This document shows positions 34,810 to 44,076 of a stretch of 64,000 nucleotides of DNA, in pieces (the first letter of the stretch is position 1; each line of letters opens with the position of its first letter). The position numbers and the translations under genes are program-made. Below the pieces are notes generated by a model, which saw only the letters and a program-made list of their open reading frames with translations, made no database searches and was not told the DNA's origin. Origin of the DNA: CAZYFH01 sp965197395 (lineage in GTDB: Bacteria > Acidobacteriota > Vicinamibacteria > Vicinamibacterales > UBA8438); NCBI GenBank assembly GCA_965197395.1, contig CBDANB010000002.1, forward strand, positions 124,001 through 188,000, in the 5' to 3' direction.

Positions 34810-35898
34810 TTACTTGTCAGCGTCGAGTGTACTCAGCCGGTTCCAGAACACCCGTGTCTGGATCTGTCGCCCATCGACCGTTGAGACCGGTGGCTCGAGG
34901 ATGAGCTGGTCGTCCTGGAACTCGAAGGCGCGGCGGGCAACGTCGCCGACGCGGGCCGGGTCGAGATGGCCAGCCTGGTGGTGCACGACGACGCCCTCGT
35001 TGACATCCACGCTGAACGGCCCGGCATAGCTCACGTACCCCCGCATCGCCGCCTCGGCCTCGGCGGCCGTGGGTCGGGTTCCTTCGTAGGCGCGGCGATC
35101 GGGTCGCGTGAGATGCACCGCCATGTAGCCCGACGGCATGTAGATCAGATACCCCGCGGCGTACTGCTCGGTCGGGACCTCTCCGCCATCACCATCGACA
35201 TCGCGTCGCTCGACCCTGTCGATCTCCCAGAACCCAAAGAAGCGCCGTTCGTCGTCACCGACCTCCGTCGACAGGTCGATCTTCTCCCACACGTTCCGCA
35301 ATTGGACACCGGTCGTGCCATATCCACACCCGCGCGCGGTGAGGAACGAATCCGGACACTGCAGGCTTGGCGTGAGGACGAGCTGATTGGCCGAGAGCTC
35401 GTAGAACGGCTGCGTGTCGCCACCGGCGCCGCTCGGGTTCAAGCTGCCCGCGACCTGGTGCAACAGGTAGCCGCCCACCTCGTCGACCGAATAGCGTCCG
35501 AAATACGCGGTGAAGCTCTCGACGGCGGCCAGCGCGTCCTCGGGCGTGAGGCCGTCACCGGCGCTCGGCGCGCGGCCGTCCTGCTGCACGACGGTCGCCA
35601 TCCGCTCACCGTCGTACATCAGATACCCGAGCGGCTCGCCCACGCCGATAGTGTCATGGACGAAATCGGGCAGCGGCGCCCCACGCTGGTCGGAGCGCTC
35701 GACCCGGGCGAGCCTCCACGTCCCGATGAATGGTGTGCGCGGATCGACTGGCTGGACGTGCGCGCCAATGGCGCCGCGCGCGTCGGTCGCGTCCGGGGTC
35801 GACGCGGGCTCCGCACCCTGGCAGGCGGCAACGATGCCGACAAGAACGACGCTCGCCATGCAGCGCGCGCCCGGCGTGCGACGCGGCACTTTCACCAC
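34810..35898 (-). CDS. lipoprotein with two lipocalin-like domains
   Basis: A 362-residue lipoprotein (lipobox in VGIVAACQG). It has two tandem lipocalin-like domains. Each begins with a GTWRLARVERSD-type strand (residues ~55 and ~220) and ends with a YELSANQLVLTP or FEFQDDQLILEP strand. Between them GYLMYDGERMATVV and GYLIYMPSGYMAVH are matching positions. Internal duplication is therefore evident. It probably binds a small hydrophobic ligand. The GTG at 35898 is 6 bases after the stop of the TIM-barrel gene, implying coupling; ATG at 35859 is an alternative start. Confidence 0.8.
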   Translation of the reverse strand: MVKVPRRTPGARCMASVVLVGIVAACQGAEPASTPDATDARGAIGAHVQPVDPRTPFIGTWRLARVERSDQRGAPLPDFVHDTIGVGEPLGYLMYDGERMATVVQQDGRAPSAGDGLTPEDALAAVESFTAYFGRYSVDEVGGYLLHQVAGSLNPSGAGGDTQPFYELSANQLVLTPSLQCPDSFLTARGCGYGTTGVQLRNVWEKIDLSTEVGDDERRFFGFWEIDRVERRDVDGDGGEVPTEQYAAGYLIYMPSGYMAVHLTRPDRRAYEGTRPTAAEAEAAMRGYVSYAGPFSVDVNEGVVVHHQAGHLDPARVGDVARRAFEFQDDQLILEPPVSTVDGRQIQTRVFWNRLSTLDADK

Positions 35899-35904
35899 GG
35901 GCTG

Positions 35905-36813
35905 CTACAGGACCCCGGCCCGGCTCATCACCGCTTCGCACTTCCGGCGAATCTCGGTGCCGACCTCGAAGGCATCGCCCTGGACGTACTCCGCCCGGAA
36001 CAGCTCGACCGACAGCGCGCCGGTGTAGCCCTTCTCTGCCAGTTTCTGGATGATGGGTACCACCGGAGCGATGCCGTCGCCCGGAATGAGCCGCGCATCG
36101 TTGTTGATCAACTCGCGCGGTGTGTCGAGCAGGTCCTGGAAGTGCGCGTGGGCCAGCTCACCCGGCTCCAGCAAATCGAGGTCCTGGAACTTGCTCAGAC
36201 CCGACCAGAAGTGGAAGAAGTCGAGCATCGGCCGGACGTTGGGATGCGCCGCTTCGCGAATCACCTGCAGCGATGACGTCAGCGTCGCGAGGTGGGTCGA
36301 CGTGCGGATGAACTCGATCATCGCCGTCAGCTCGTACTCCCGGGCGATCTCGCCGGCCTCCCGGATGCTATCGGGCGTCGCCGCGAAGTCGTCAGCCGTG
36401 ACGGGGCGCCGCGTGATCGATGGCGAGTAGACCCGCTCCAGACCGAGGGTCGCATACTGGTCGCAGCGCCGCCGCCAGGTCTCGAGCGACGCCGCACGTT
36501 CCGGACCCGGCAGCCAGATGTCCTGCAGCGCGGCCACCGCGGACACTGGCGTCAGGCCCAGATCACCGAGCAGGCGGCCAGCCGCAGCCAGCGTGTCGTT
36601 CTGGAGAAACTGGTCGAGCAGCCCGTCGTTCAGCTCGACGTGGCGGATGCCTGCCTTCGCCCAGCCCTCGAGCGACCCGCGGAAGCCGGCCCCCCGCGAG
36701 GTGTTCTGGTGGATGCTGAGCAGCATCTTGCCCGGCGCCGCGGTCTGCGCCACGACCGACCGCGCCGCGACGGTCGCCAGCGGAGCGAGCAACAACGTTC
36801 GTCTGGTGAGCAT
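35905..36813 (-). CDS. exported sugar phosphate isomerase/epimerase-like TIM-barrel protein
   Basis: A 302-residue protein with a short twin-Arg-like signal (MLTRRTLLLAPLATVAARSV). The xylose-isomerase-like TIM barrel shows the expected acidic/His metal positions: HVELNDG, AMIEFIRTST, PMLDFFHFW, AHAHFQDL and GALSVELFRAEY. The export signal is unusual for cytoplasmic sugar isomerases but common for acidobacterial relatives acting on periplasmic sugars. First gene of a three-gene unit. Confidence 0.85.
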   Translation of the reverse strand: MLTRRTLLLAPLATVAARSVVAQTAAPGKMLLSIHQNTSRGAGFRGSLEGWAKAGIRHVELNDGLLDQFLQNDTLAAAGRLLGDLGLTPVSAVAALQDIWLPGPERAASLETWRRRCDQYATLGLERVYSPSITRRPVTADDFAATPDSIREAGEIAREYELTAMIEFIRTSTHLATLTSSLQVIREAAHPNVRPMLDFFHFWSGLSKFQDLDLLEPGELAHAHFQDLLDTPRELINNDARLIPGDGIAPVVPIIQKLAEKGYTGALSVELFRAEYVQGDAFEVGTEIRRKCEAVMSRAGVL

Positions 36814-37579
36814 AGGCCCCTACTCTATCGCTTCACTGTCCGGTCGGCACCCGCTCGAGCAGCTCTTGGGTCCAATTGAGCACCACGACCAGCTGTTCGA
36901 CTCTGGCCTGCTCGGACTCCGTGCTTCGGCTGAGCATCACAAACCGACCGTCTGGAGCGACGTCGTAGGTAGGCGCGTTCCCGTGGTCATACGGCTCATC
37001 GAACAACTCGACGGCGGCCTGAAAGCCGAATCCGGTCCCGTCCGTCTCAACCGGCACCGCCAATAGTTTGCTGCCCTCCAGATAGAAGAGCTCCTGCCCG
37101 TCGCGCGACCACACCGGCTCGGTGCCGCCGTTCAGCGACACAGGACGGGGGGCTCCAGGGCCGGGATACGGCGCCACCCAGATCTCGTCTCGGCCTGTCA
37201 CATCGGACACGTAGGCGAGCCAGCGGCCGTTGGGCGAGACCGCTGGGAGCTGTTCGTCGTATTCCGTCCCGACCACCACTCTCGGCGCGCGCTCGCCCTC
37301 CATCGGCAGCGCCAGAATGTCCCACCCGGTCTCCGGGCGCTACTCCTCGAAAAGCAGCTCGCGCCCGTCGGGGGACCAGACTGCGGGAACCTGACGATTC
37401 GGACTCGTCAGCAGCGGCTCGGGGTCCAAGGTGCTACCGTCGGCCGGCATCCAAAACAGGTTCCTCGGCCCGTCTCTATCCGAGGCAAACGCGACGCGCG
37501 CTCCATCTGGCATCCATACGAGACGGAAGTTGAACCCTTCGAACGTCAGCGGGAGCCGCGGCCTGCCCCCGAGATCGTA

Positions 37580-39008
37580 GGCTATATCCGAATTTCCCAA
37601 CTAACGAAATGCGCTGATGATGCTGGTGCATAGGCATTCTGACGTCGCTCACAGGGTACGCAAGTGGCTGGGAATGTGCGCAGGAATATCGAGGTCACCG
37701 ACGGTCAGGTAGATCATGTCGGCGAAGTCGTCCAGGTGGCGATAACCGGACGCCCGGTTCTTGACGATCTTGATAATGCGATTCAAGCCCTCGCCGACGG
37801 CATTCGTCAGCGGCCTGTCGATGAAGGCCATGATGTGCGTGAGGTGCGTCCGCAGTGTCCCGACAAACGTGCGCAACGTCGGGATGCGGCTGCGCAACGC
37901 GGCGGTCATCCAGCGTCTGAGGAACTTCGTCGCCGAGGCCCGATAGCGGTAGTTCCAGAAGTGCTCAAACTCGTCCTTGAGCACCCAGGCGCGATGAATG
38001 CGCCGATTGGAGTTCCGCAAGCGATTGAGGAACCGGGTATGGCCCTTGGTCCGGTGTCTGGAGTGCCTGCTGAGCAGCCACCGCAGCCCCTTGATCGCCT
38101 TGCGCCCCGGCGTGTCGAGAGCCCGCCACTGTTCCTTGCGGACTTCGTCCACGGCCTGGTTTAGCGCTTTGACGAGATGGAAGCGGTCGAGGACGAGCGT
38201 GACCTCGGGACAGTGATCGGTGATCGCCCCGATATAGGCGGGGCTCATGTCGCAACTGGCCCAGGCGACCCGCGTTTTCTGCCCCGGGCTCAGCCAGTCG
38301 TTGAAGAAGCGATCGATGGTGTCGCGGCCCTTGCCCGGGCCGACCCACAGGACGCGCGCGCGGTCCAGGTCGTAGACGAGGGTGGCGAACTTGCGGCCCT
38401 TGCAGTAGGAGATCTCGTCGACGCCGAGCGTGGTCAGGCCTCGGATTTTGTGCCCGTGGCGCACCCGCGTGATGACTCGGTGCAGCAGGTTGGACAGGGT
38501 CGAGGTCGGGAGCCGCAGGATCTCGGCCGCCGCCTGCTGCGTCATGATCTGGCACAGGGCGCAGAGGCGCCACTCCAGGCGGTAGGTGACGCGGGCATAG
38601 GCCGGCGCCCAGGGGATCTCCTCCTGCACGCGCCCATGGGTGGGGCACTGGATCTCTTTCGGGGCATACCAGAGCACGATGCGCAGGCCCATGACCGCCA
38701 CATCCTCCCACCGCCGTCGCTCGCTTGTCTGGTGCACGATTCGGCCGCGCCGCCCACACGCCGGGCAGCGGCAGCCGTTCTTGTACGGCTTGACCGCCAG
38801 ATGGAGCTCCGTGTCGCGATGCATGAACCGAACATGCGTGACCTTCAGACTCTTGAGACGTAGGATCGTGCGCAGCAACTTCAGGTTGCTCACGGGCTTC
38901 TCCTCCTTCCTGTCGACGGCAATCAACAGAGGGAATGAAGCCCGTGTTTACATGCAGCAATCAAGTCATTGCATCAGCTAAACGTCTTTGGCAAACCCGG
39001 ATAGACCC
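37580..39008 (-). mobile_element. ISL3-family insertion sequence with 8-bp target duplication
   Basis: A 1429-bp element. The target AGATCGTA is present at 37572-37579 and 39009-39016. The ends are imperfect inverted repeats of about 22 bases: GGCTATATCCGAATTTCCC on the left and, reversed, GGGTCTATCCGGGTTTGCC on the right, 14 of those 19 matching. It carries one transposase gene. Length, target duplication size and transposase all fit ISL3. Confidence 0.92.
37649..38893 (-). CDS. ISL3 family transposase
   Basis: A 414-residue transposase. An N-terminal zinc-ribbon has CRCPACGRRGRIVHQ and CPTHGRVQEEIPW. A helix-turn-helix region (AAAEILRLPTSTLSNLLHRV) follows, then the DDE domain: LGVDEISYCKGRKF, WASCDMSPAYIGAI, LVLDRFHLVKALNQAVD and the later Glu in NAVGEGLNRIIKIVKNRASG. 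The GTG start (VSNLKLLRTILR) has GGAGG 8 bases upstream; the frame is also open to 38926. It is full length and appears functional. Confidence 0.93.
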   Translation of the reverse strand: MSNLKLLRTILRLKSLKVTHVRFMHRDTELHLAVKPYKNGCRCPACGRRGRIVHQTSERRRWEDVAVMGLRIVLWYAPKEIQCPTHGRVQEEIPWAPAYARVTYRLEWRLCALCQIMTQQAAAEILRLPTSTLSNLLHRVITRVRHGHKIRGLTTLGVDEISYCKGRKFATLVYDLDRARVLWVGPGKGRDTIDRFFNDWLSPGQKTRVAWASCDMSPAYIGAITDHCPEVTLVLDRFHLVKALNQAVDEVRKEQWRALDTPGRKAIKGLRWLLSRHSRHRTKGHTRFLNRLRNSNRRIHRAWVLKDEFEHFWNYRYRASATKFLRRWMTAALRSRIPTLRTFVGTLRTHLTHIMAFIDRPLTNAVGEGLNRIIKIVKNRASGYRHLDDFADMIYLTVGDLDIPAHIPSHLRTL

Positions 39009-39355
39009 AGATCGTAGACCCACAGGTCGCCCTGGTTCGCAGGGCCCAGGGTCAGCGCCAGCCGCCGGCCATCGGGCGAGACACGAGGGTAGCGAGGCCC
39101 TTCCAATGGTGCATCGATGATCTCGTCGCCCTCTCTCCCGTCGCGATCCACCCAGACGAGCCTGGCGGTTAACGTCGACCCAGCGACGCCTGTGACGTAG
39201 ACGAGTGAGCCGTCGCTGGCGAACGCGAACTGTGCCCCGGCGCCGGGAGTCATGAGGACGCCTTCGAGGACGGGGACCGGCTCGCCGTCCATCTCGAGCC
39301 GATTCAGATGCGACCGCCACGATCGCGAGAGACACAGCGGCGAGGCATCTGTTGC

Positions 39356-40381
39356 TCATCTGACCCTCCTCTTCGGGGGTTCGGTGATCTGGAACGGACG
39401 ATAGAGTCGCGTCACCTCGACATTGCCATCCATCACGCGCGCGCGCGCGACGTACCAGCCTGGCAGCAGATGGTCGATTCGCACCTCGGCCAAGACGACG
39501 CGGCGTGGCTCGTCGGTCGGGCCATCCAACACCGCAACCCCCGATGCGCGCGTGGGGCCCGTTGGGTCGTCGGCCACCTCGACGACGACGCGCGTCTGCT
39601 CGAAGTCAAACGCGTCGGCCGCCTGCAGCTCCGTGTAGGCCACGAGCCAGCCGCCTGCGACGTGCGCTTCGACCCGCGGGTGATAGACGCCAGGCGCCAC
39701 TGGACGCTCTGACACCATGAGGTCGCCGACGCTCAATGGCCCGGCCGTATGCGGCGGCGCCTCGACCCGATGGTCAACGCTGCCGCGCCGGCCGGCGGCA
39801 TCTACCACGGCGACCTTCAGCGAATACGTGCCCGCGTCGACGAGTATCGACCGGGAGTCCTCGAGGACCGTGCCGCTCGGCGTCTCGGCCCGCGTGGCGG
39901 TCACCTGCTGCGTTCCGCTCGCCAGCACCGTGCCCTCCGGGTCGCGCAGGACGAAGCCAACGGTCAGATCCGGCGAGGCGTCCACCTCGGACCCGACTTC
40001 CGTGGCCACCATGACCCGCGCTCGCTCTCCGTCCGGATACGCGTAGGTTGCGATTCGCAGCGGAAGCTCCGTCGCGAAGACTGGGGATTGCAGGACGCGC
40101 GTCATCCGCTCGCTCGGGCTGCCGGCCTCGTCCGGCTCTTGCGTGAAACGCACCTCGCGTCGCGCGCGCACCCGAGCGCCCCTGCGGCTCACCTCGACCT
40201 TGATGTCACGGTCCTCGTCTCGGTCCGTGGCGCGCGCTTCCACACCGAGCAGGTAGTAGCCAGAGAGCTCCTCCGCGAGCCGGTCGAATACCGCACCGGG
40301 GTTGTAGCTGGCGCGAAAGAGCTCACCGCGCGTAAACGCCGCGTCGCCTGCTCGCCGGTATCCATGAGGACATCGATGCAA
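39356..40381 (-). pseudogene. 5'-truncated VWFA-domain protein
   Basis: The frame begins without its von Willebrand factor A domain and picks up at GELFRASYNPGAVFDRLAEE, LSGYYLLGVEA, EVSRRGARVRARREVRF, the segment that follows the VWFA domain in acidobacterial secreted VWFA proteins. About 300 C-terminal residues remain, ending ITEPPKRRVR. Just upstream another frame reads MDTGEQATRR, and no ribosome site is seen. It is likely a remnant, although the C-terminal domain could still be translated. Confidence 0.7.
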
Positions 40382-40452
40382 CGTCCGGGGCCCAAATCTC
40401 GTAAATGGAAGTGATGGCGGGCGCTGACCGCAGCGGCCGGCGCGGGGAGGAC

Positions 40453-41004
40453 ATGGCTCGACGCCTGACGAGAAACCGACGGAGCGCGATGGTTGGCGGC
40501 GTGGCCGCCGGCTTCGCGGACTACTTCAACGTCGACCCGGTCTTCGTCCGCCTGGGCTTCGTGCTGCTGGCCCTCGCGAACGGCATCGGGCTGCTGTTTT
40601 ACGTCATCTGTTGGGTGATCGTCCCGACTCAGGACGACGGCGTTGCGCAGCAGACGCCCGCTGGTGAGCACGTGGTGGAGGAAGCGGCTGCCGCCGGGGT
40701 CGACGTGGCGGAGGAGGCGCGCGACGCCGGGGAGCAGGTGGCGGAAGAGGCGCGTGCGGCCGGGGAGCGGATACGCGCCGCCGGCGAGAATGTCGTCAAT
40801 GAGGTCCGCGACGTGGCGGAATCCGGCCGCGGCCACATGATCGCCGGAGTCATCCTCATCGTCGTGGGGTCGGTCTTCCTGCTCGATCGCTTCGCCTGGA
40901 TGTTTCACTGGCCGCGCTGGCTGAGCTTCGAAAACCTGCTGCCGCTGGTCCTCGTCGCCATCGGGGTCCGGTTACTGATGCGCGCTCGTGAGGAGCGGGC
41001 ATGA
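40453..41004 (+). CDS. PspC-domain membrane protein
   Basis: A 183-residue protein. PspC domain: LTRNRRSAMVGGVAAGFADY, FNVDPVFVRLGFVLLALANG, then YVICWVIVP. A repetitive Glu/Ala/Gly-rich amphipathic segment (VAEEARDAGEQVAEEARAAG) forms a likely coiled coil. Two C-terminal helices of the DUF5668/LiaF-TM type end it. First gene of a three-gene operon resembling envelope-stress sensors; the next gene starts within its stop (ATGA). Upstream in-frame ATGs at 40405 and 40414 are possible. Confidence 0.85.
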   Translation: MARRLTRNRRSAMVGGVAAGFADYFNVDPVFVRLGFVLLALANGIGLLFYVICWVIVPTQDDGVAQQTPAGEHVVEEAAAAGVDVAEEARDAGEQVAEEARAAGERIRAAGENVVNEVRDVAESGRGHMIAGVILIVVGSVFLLDRFAWMFHWPRWLSFENLLPLVLVAIGVRLLMRAREERA

Positions 41005-41873
41005 GTGAAACACGCATTGTCTGGGGCCGCGTGTCGCGCGGGCTGAGCTTTATCGGCTTCGGCGTGTTCTTCCTCCTGACCACGCAGGGATTCCTGCACC
41101 GTGGCTTCTGGCTCGATGCGTTGGCATATTGGCCGGTCTTGCTGATCGCCCTTGGGCTGCGCCTGATGTTCCAGCACAGCAGAACTCCTTGGGCCGTGTT
41201 GGTATCGCCACTCGTCATCATGGGGACCCTGAGCTACGTGGCATGGCGCGGCCCGGTCACGCTCTCGGCGGAGTGGAGCACGGTGCGGGCGGCACGTGAC
41301 CCAGGGGTTGAGCGTTGGAGCCTGGACGCGGAGATGGCACTCGCGGACCTGGAGGTGCGTGCCGTTCCGGGAGCTCCAGGGATGCTGCTCCAGGGACGTA
41401 CGGCACCACCCGATCTGGGCCGGGTGCGCGTGACCGGTCGCGGCGACTCGTCGCGGGTCCGTCTGCGCAGCGACCGCTGGGACTCCGGCACCATCCGTTT
41501 CCTGCCCACCCGGCGACACCGCTGGGAGGTGGACGTGGCCAACGACCTGCCTGTCGCACTTCGTCTGGCCACCGCGTTCGCCGAGGGAGAGCTCGATCTG
41601 GCGACGATCGAGGTCACGCGCGCGGACCTCGACGGGGCGTTCAACGACCTCACGCTGCGTCTGGGGACACCCCGCACCGACACCCGCGTGACGTTGGACG
41701 GCGCCTTCAACCATCTCGAGCTGGTGGTACCCGAGGACACCGCGGTCCGCGTCTCGACCGATGGTATCAACAACTTGGTGGACCGGCGCTCGAACAGAGG
41801 TGAGCTGAGCGGCCCGGCCTACCGCCTGCGTTCCGACGGCGCGTTCAACCGCGTCGTCATCCGCTCGGACTGA
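41001..41873 (+). CDS. LiaF-like membrane protein with C-terminal beta domain
   Basis: A 290-residue protein. Three N-terminal membrane helices (GLSFIGFGVFFLLTT, YWPVLLIALGLRLMF, LVSPLVIMGTLSYVAW) are followed by a beta-helix/toastrack-like domain with repeated DLDGAFNDLTLRLG, TLDGAFNHLELVVP and RSDGAFNRVVIRS strands. This layout resembles LiaF/DUF5668 cell-envelope stress regulators. It overlaps the preceding PspC gene by 4 bases, so translation is coupled. A dedicated two-component system is not nearby. Confidence 0.8.
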   Translation: MSETRIVWGRVSRGLSFIGFGVFFLLTTQGFLHRGFWLDALAYWPVLLIALGLRLMFQHSRTPWAVLVSPLVIMGTLSYVAWRGPVTLSAEWSTVRAARDPGVERWSLDAEMALADLEVRAVPGAPGMLLQGRTAPPDLGRVRVTGRGDSSRVRLRSDRWDSGTIRFLPTRRHRWEVDVANDLPVALRLATAFAEGELDLATIEVTRADLDGAFNDLTLRLGTPRTDTRVTLDGAFNHLELVVPEDTAVRVSTDGINNLVDRRSNRGELSGPAYRLRSDGAFNRVVIRSD

Positions 41874-41908
41874 ACGCGCCGCGGCGCTTCGCCGACGAGG
41901 TCGGGACG

Positions 41909-42454
41909 ATGACAGACGTGGACGCGACGCACCGCCACCCGACAGGGCACCTCACGCTCGGCACCGTGCTCGTGGTCGTGGGTACCTGGATCTTCCTGCA
42001 AAACCTCGGCGTCAACCTGCCAGGTCTCGAGGAGATGTGGCCAATCCTGCCGTGTCTGGCTGGCGCCGCGCTTCTCGTCTCGTTTTTCACGGGCACGGAC
42101 CACGGCCCCGGCAAGGTCTTTCTCGGGACATCTGGACTGCTAGTTGGCCTCTTCTTCTTCGCCTTTACCCTCGGTCCGCTGGAATGGTGGGAGATGGAGG
42201 TATATTGGCCCGCCTACCCGCTCATGGGGGGAGTGGCGTTTCTGGCGACCTGGGTCGCGGGGAGATGTCGCGAATCCGGCCTCCTCGTGCCGGCCGCCCT
42301 CAACGCCGTGGCGGGAGTGGTCGGATTCTCCTTCACCCTGGGCTGGCTGGAGATGTGGGTCCTGCCGGTGATCGAGACCGGCTGGCCGCTCGTGCTGATC
42401 GCCATCGGGCTGCTCATCGTCTTCCGCGGCTTCGTCCCCAGGCGGACCGTCTGA
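41909..42454 (+). CDS. DUF5668-like multi-pass membrane protein
   Basis: A 181-residue protein with about six short hydrophobic helices organised as repeats of the LiaF N-terminal helix pair, each containing a WPILP, WPAYPL or WPLVL motif. A histidine-rich N-terminal tail (THRHPTGHL) precedes them. Third gene of the envelope-stress-like operon, 35 bases after the LiaF-like gene. Function unknown. Confidence 0.75.
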   Translation: MTDVDATHRHPTGHLTLGTVLVVVGTWIFLQNLGVNLPGLEEMWPILPCLAGAALLVSFFTGTDHGPGKVFLGTSGLLVGLFFFAFTLGPLEWWEMEVYWPAYPLMGGVAFLATWVAGRCRESGLLVPAALNAVAGVVGFSFTLGWLEMWVLPVIETGWPLVLIAIGLLIVFRGFVPRRTV

Positions 42455-42470
42455 CCTTGCACTAATCCGG

Positions 42471-42562
42471 GAGCTCACTTGTGTTGCCCCACGTAGGGCA
42501 AGGCTTCAGCCTTGCCTCGCAGGCCTAAAGGCCTGCGCTACAGATGCCACACAAGTGAGCTC
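42471..42562. repeat. MITE-like dispersed repeat with terminal inverted repeats, copy 3
   Basis: Perfect 13-base terminal inverted repeats GAGCTCACTTGTG (42471-42483) and CACAAGTGAGCTC (42550-42562) enclose the same double-palindrome core as copies 1 and 2. The core (42493-42541) has GGCAAGGCT/AGCCTTGCC and GCAGGCCT/AGGCCTGC arms. It is the most complete copy and defines the element ends. Confidence 0.85.
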
Positions 42563-42567
42563 TGGGG

Positions 42568-43920
42568 TTAGGCGTTCGCCAGCGCGGTTGCCATGTTACT
42601 CAGCGCGAGCTCGACCAGCGTCCTCGATGTCGCGATGTTCATGCGCATCCGGCCGGACCCGCCGAGACCGTAGCTGGATCCGGGATTGATGTGGATGTGC
42701 GCATGCTCCACGAGGTAACGCTGAAACAGCGCCTCGGGCGTCGATGAGGCGTCGTCGGCCGCGGGCGGCGTGACATCGACCACCCGCATCGCATCGCTGA
42801 CGTCCAACCAGGCGAGGTAGGTACCCTCCGGCTTGACCATCCGCACGTGCGGCATGCTCGCCCGCACGAACGACTCGACGGCCGTCTGCGTGCCGTCGAT
42901 GTAGTCGACGAGCTGGTCGAGCCACTCCTCGCCCTCGTCGTAGGCGGCCCGCGCCGCGACGATGCTCAGTGTGCTCATTGCCTGCCGGAGCTGACCGGGA
43001 CCGGTGATCCGGTCGAGGTAGTCGGGATTCGTCGAGAACAGGTAGGCGCACCGCATCGCCGACAGGTTGAACGACTTGCTGACCGACTTGTAGGTGATGC
43101 TGTTCTTGACGATCTCCGCGTCCTCGAGGGTGGCGTAGGGCGTGTAGGTGTGGCCGGCGGTCACGAAATCGCAGTGGATCTCGTCGGCGAGGACGACGAC
43201 GCGCCGACGCGTGCAGATCTCGCCCAGCCGCATCAGGTCGTCACGCGACCAGACGTTGCCGGTCGGGTTGTGGGGGTTGCACAGGATGAACGCGTGCACG
43301 TCGTGGTCGATGCGACGCTCGAGATCGTCGAAATCGATTTGGTATCGACCGTTGACGAGTCGCAGCGGACTCTCTTCGGCAACGGTGTCGACGATGCGAA
43401 TGTCCGCGTAGAACCCGTCGTAGCCCGGAGCCAGGATGAGCACCTTGCTCCGCCGCGGGCAGAACGCGCGCAGCGTGCTGATGATCGCCGGGTGCACGCC
43501 GGCGGAATGACGGATCGTCTCCGGGTCGATCTCGAGGCCGTAACGCCGCCGATTCCAGTTGACGATCGACTGCCGGTAGGAGTACGGGATCGTCATGTAG
43601 CCGTAGTTCTCGTGCTCGACGCGCGCGCGCAGGGCGCGCGTGATGGCCGGCGCGGATCGGAAGTCCTGGTCCGCGGTACCCATACCGACCTGGATCTGGT
43701 CGCGGCCGTACCGCTTGATCTGTCGGTCCCATTTCGAGGAGTCGGTGCCGATCCGGCTGTAGACCGTGTCGAAGTCGTATCGTTCGCCGTCAGGCTGGAC
43801 GGCGGACCCGAGCACCGGAGCGGCAGCTCCCGCCGGCGTCGTCCCCAGCGCCCCGGCCAGCGCGGCGGTTCCGGCGCTCCGAAGAAACGCTCTCCGATCA
43901 AGCTCCGTTCGCTGCGACAT
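42568..43920 (-). CDS. Tat-exported PLP-dependent aminotransferase / C-S lyase (MalY/PatB-like)
   Basis: A 450-residue protein. The start MSQRTELDRRAFLRSAG carries a twin-arginine motif followed by a hydrophobic, Ala/Gly-rich stretch. The fold-type I PLP enzyme body has NYGYMTIPYSYRQSIVNW, ILAPGYDGFY, CNPHNPTGNVWS for the cofactor Asn, VVLADEIHCDF for the cofactor Asp, SVSKSFNLSAM with the Schiff-base Lys, and GSSYGLGGSGRMRMNIA near the C-terminal Arg. Relatives are cystathionine beta-lyases and aminotransferases of the MalY/PatB group, normally cytoplasmic. Tat export with a bound cofactor would be consistent. Confidence 0.88.
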   Translation of the reverse strand: MSQRTELDRRAFLRSAGTAALAGALGTTPAGAAAPVLGSAVQPDGERYDFDTVYSRIGTDSSKWDRQIKRYGRDQIQVGMGTADQDFRSAPAITRALRARVEHENYGYMTIPYSYRQSIVNWNRRRYGLEIDPETIRHSAGVHPAIISTLRAFCPRRSKVLILAPGYDGFYADIRIVDTVAEESPLRLVNGRYQIDFDDLERRIDHDVHAFILCNPHNPTGNVWSRDDLMRLGEICTRRRVVVLADEIHCDFVTAGHTYTPYATLEDAEIVKNSITYKSVSKSFNLSAMRCAYLFSTNPDYLDRITGPGQLRQAMSTLSIVAARAAYDEGEEWLDQLVDYIDGTQTAVESFVRASMPHVRMVKPEGTYLAWLDVSDAMRVVDVTPPAADDASSTPEALFQRYLVEHAHIHINPGSSYGLGGSGRMRMNIATSRTLVELALSNMATALANA

Positions 43921-44076
43921 GCGTCTCCTCCTTTGACGGGGGCTGCGCCCCCGTACCCCGCCGCGGGCGCTTCGCGGGGACCCCGAGAGCCCCACTCCGC
44001 GCCCGCGAGGCGCGCCGTGCGCGCCTTCGCCGACCGGGCGCCGGTCGCCGGTCGCCGGTCGCCGTGTCGCCGTCAT

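Larger units (their letters stand above)
36833..39292 (-). pseudogene. PD40/TolB-propeller sensor gene, interrupted by an insertion sequence and a stop codon
   Basis: The upstream part (39292 to 39009) reads GEPVPVLEGVLMTPGAGAQF...GDLWVYDL. The downstream part (37579 to 36833) reads YDLGGRPRLPLTFEGFNF, with PD40 repeats LVWMPDGARVAFASDRDG, AVWSPDGRELLFEE, AVSPNGRWLAYVSD and PVWSRDGQELFYLEG. Removing the insertion sequence and one copy of its target duplication restores one frame through LWVYDLGGRPR. A TAG at 37340-37342 then interrupts it, after LLFEE. Wording such as RLEMDGEPVPVLEG is typical of the sensor part of kinase-PD40 proteins, so the lost 5' end was probably a Ser/Thr kinase. At 39359 a signal-like frame (MSNRCLAAVSLAIVAVA) abuts it out of frame. 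Confidence 0.85.

Noticed and set aside
37340..37342. TAG read through as a recoded codon
   Set aside because: The gene is already broken by an insertion sequence, there is no downstream structure, and nothing in the window suggests pyrrolysine use. A nonsense mutation is simpler.
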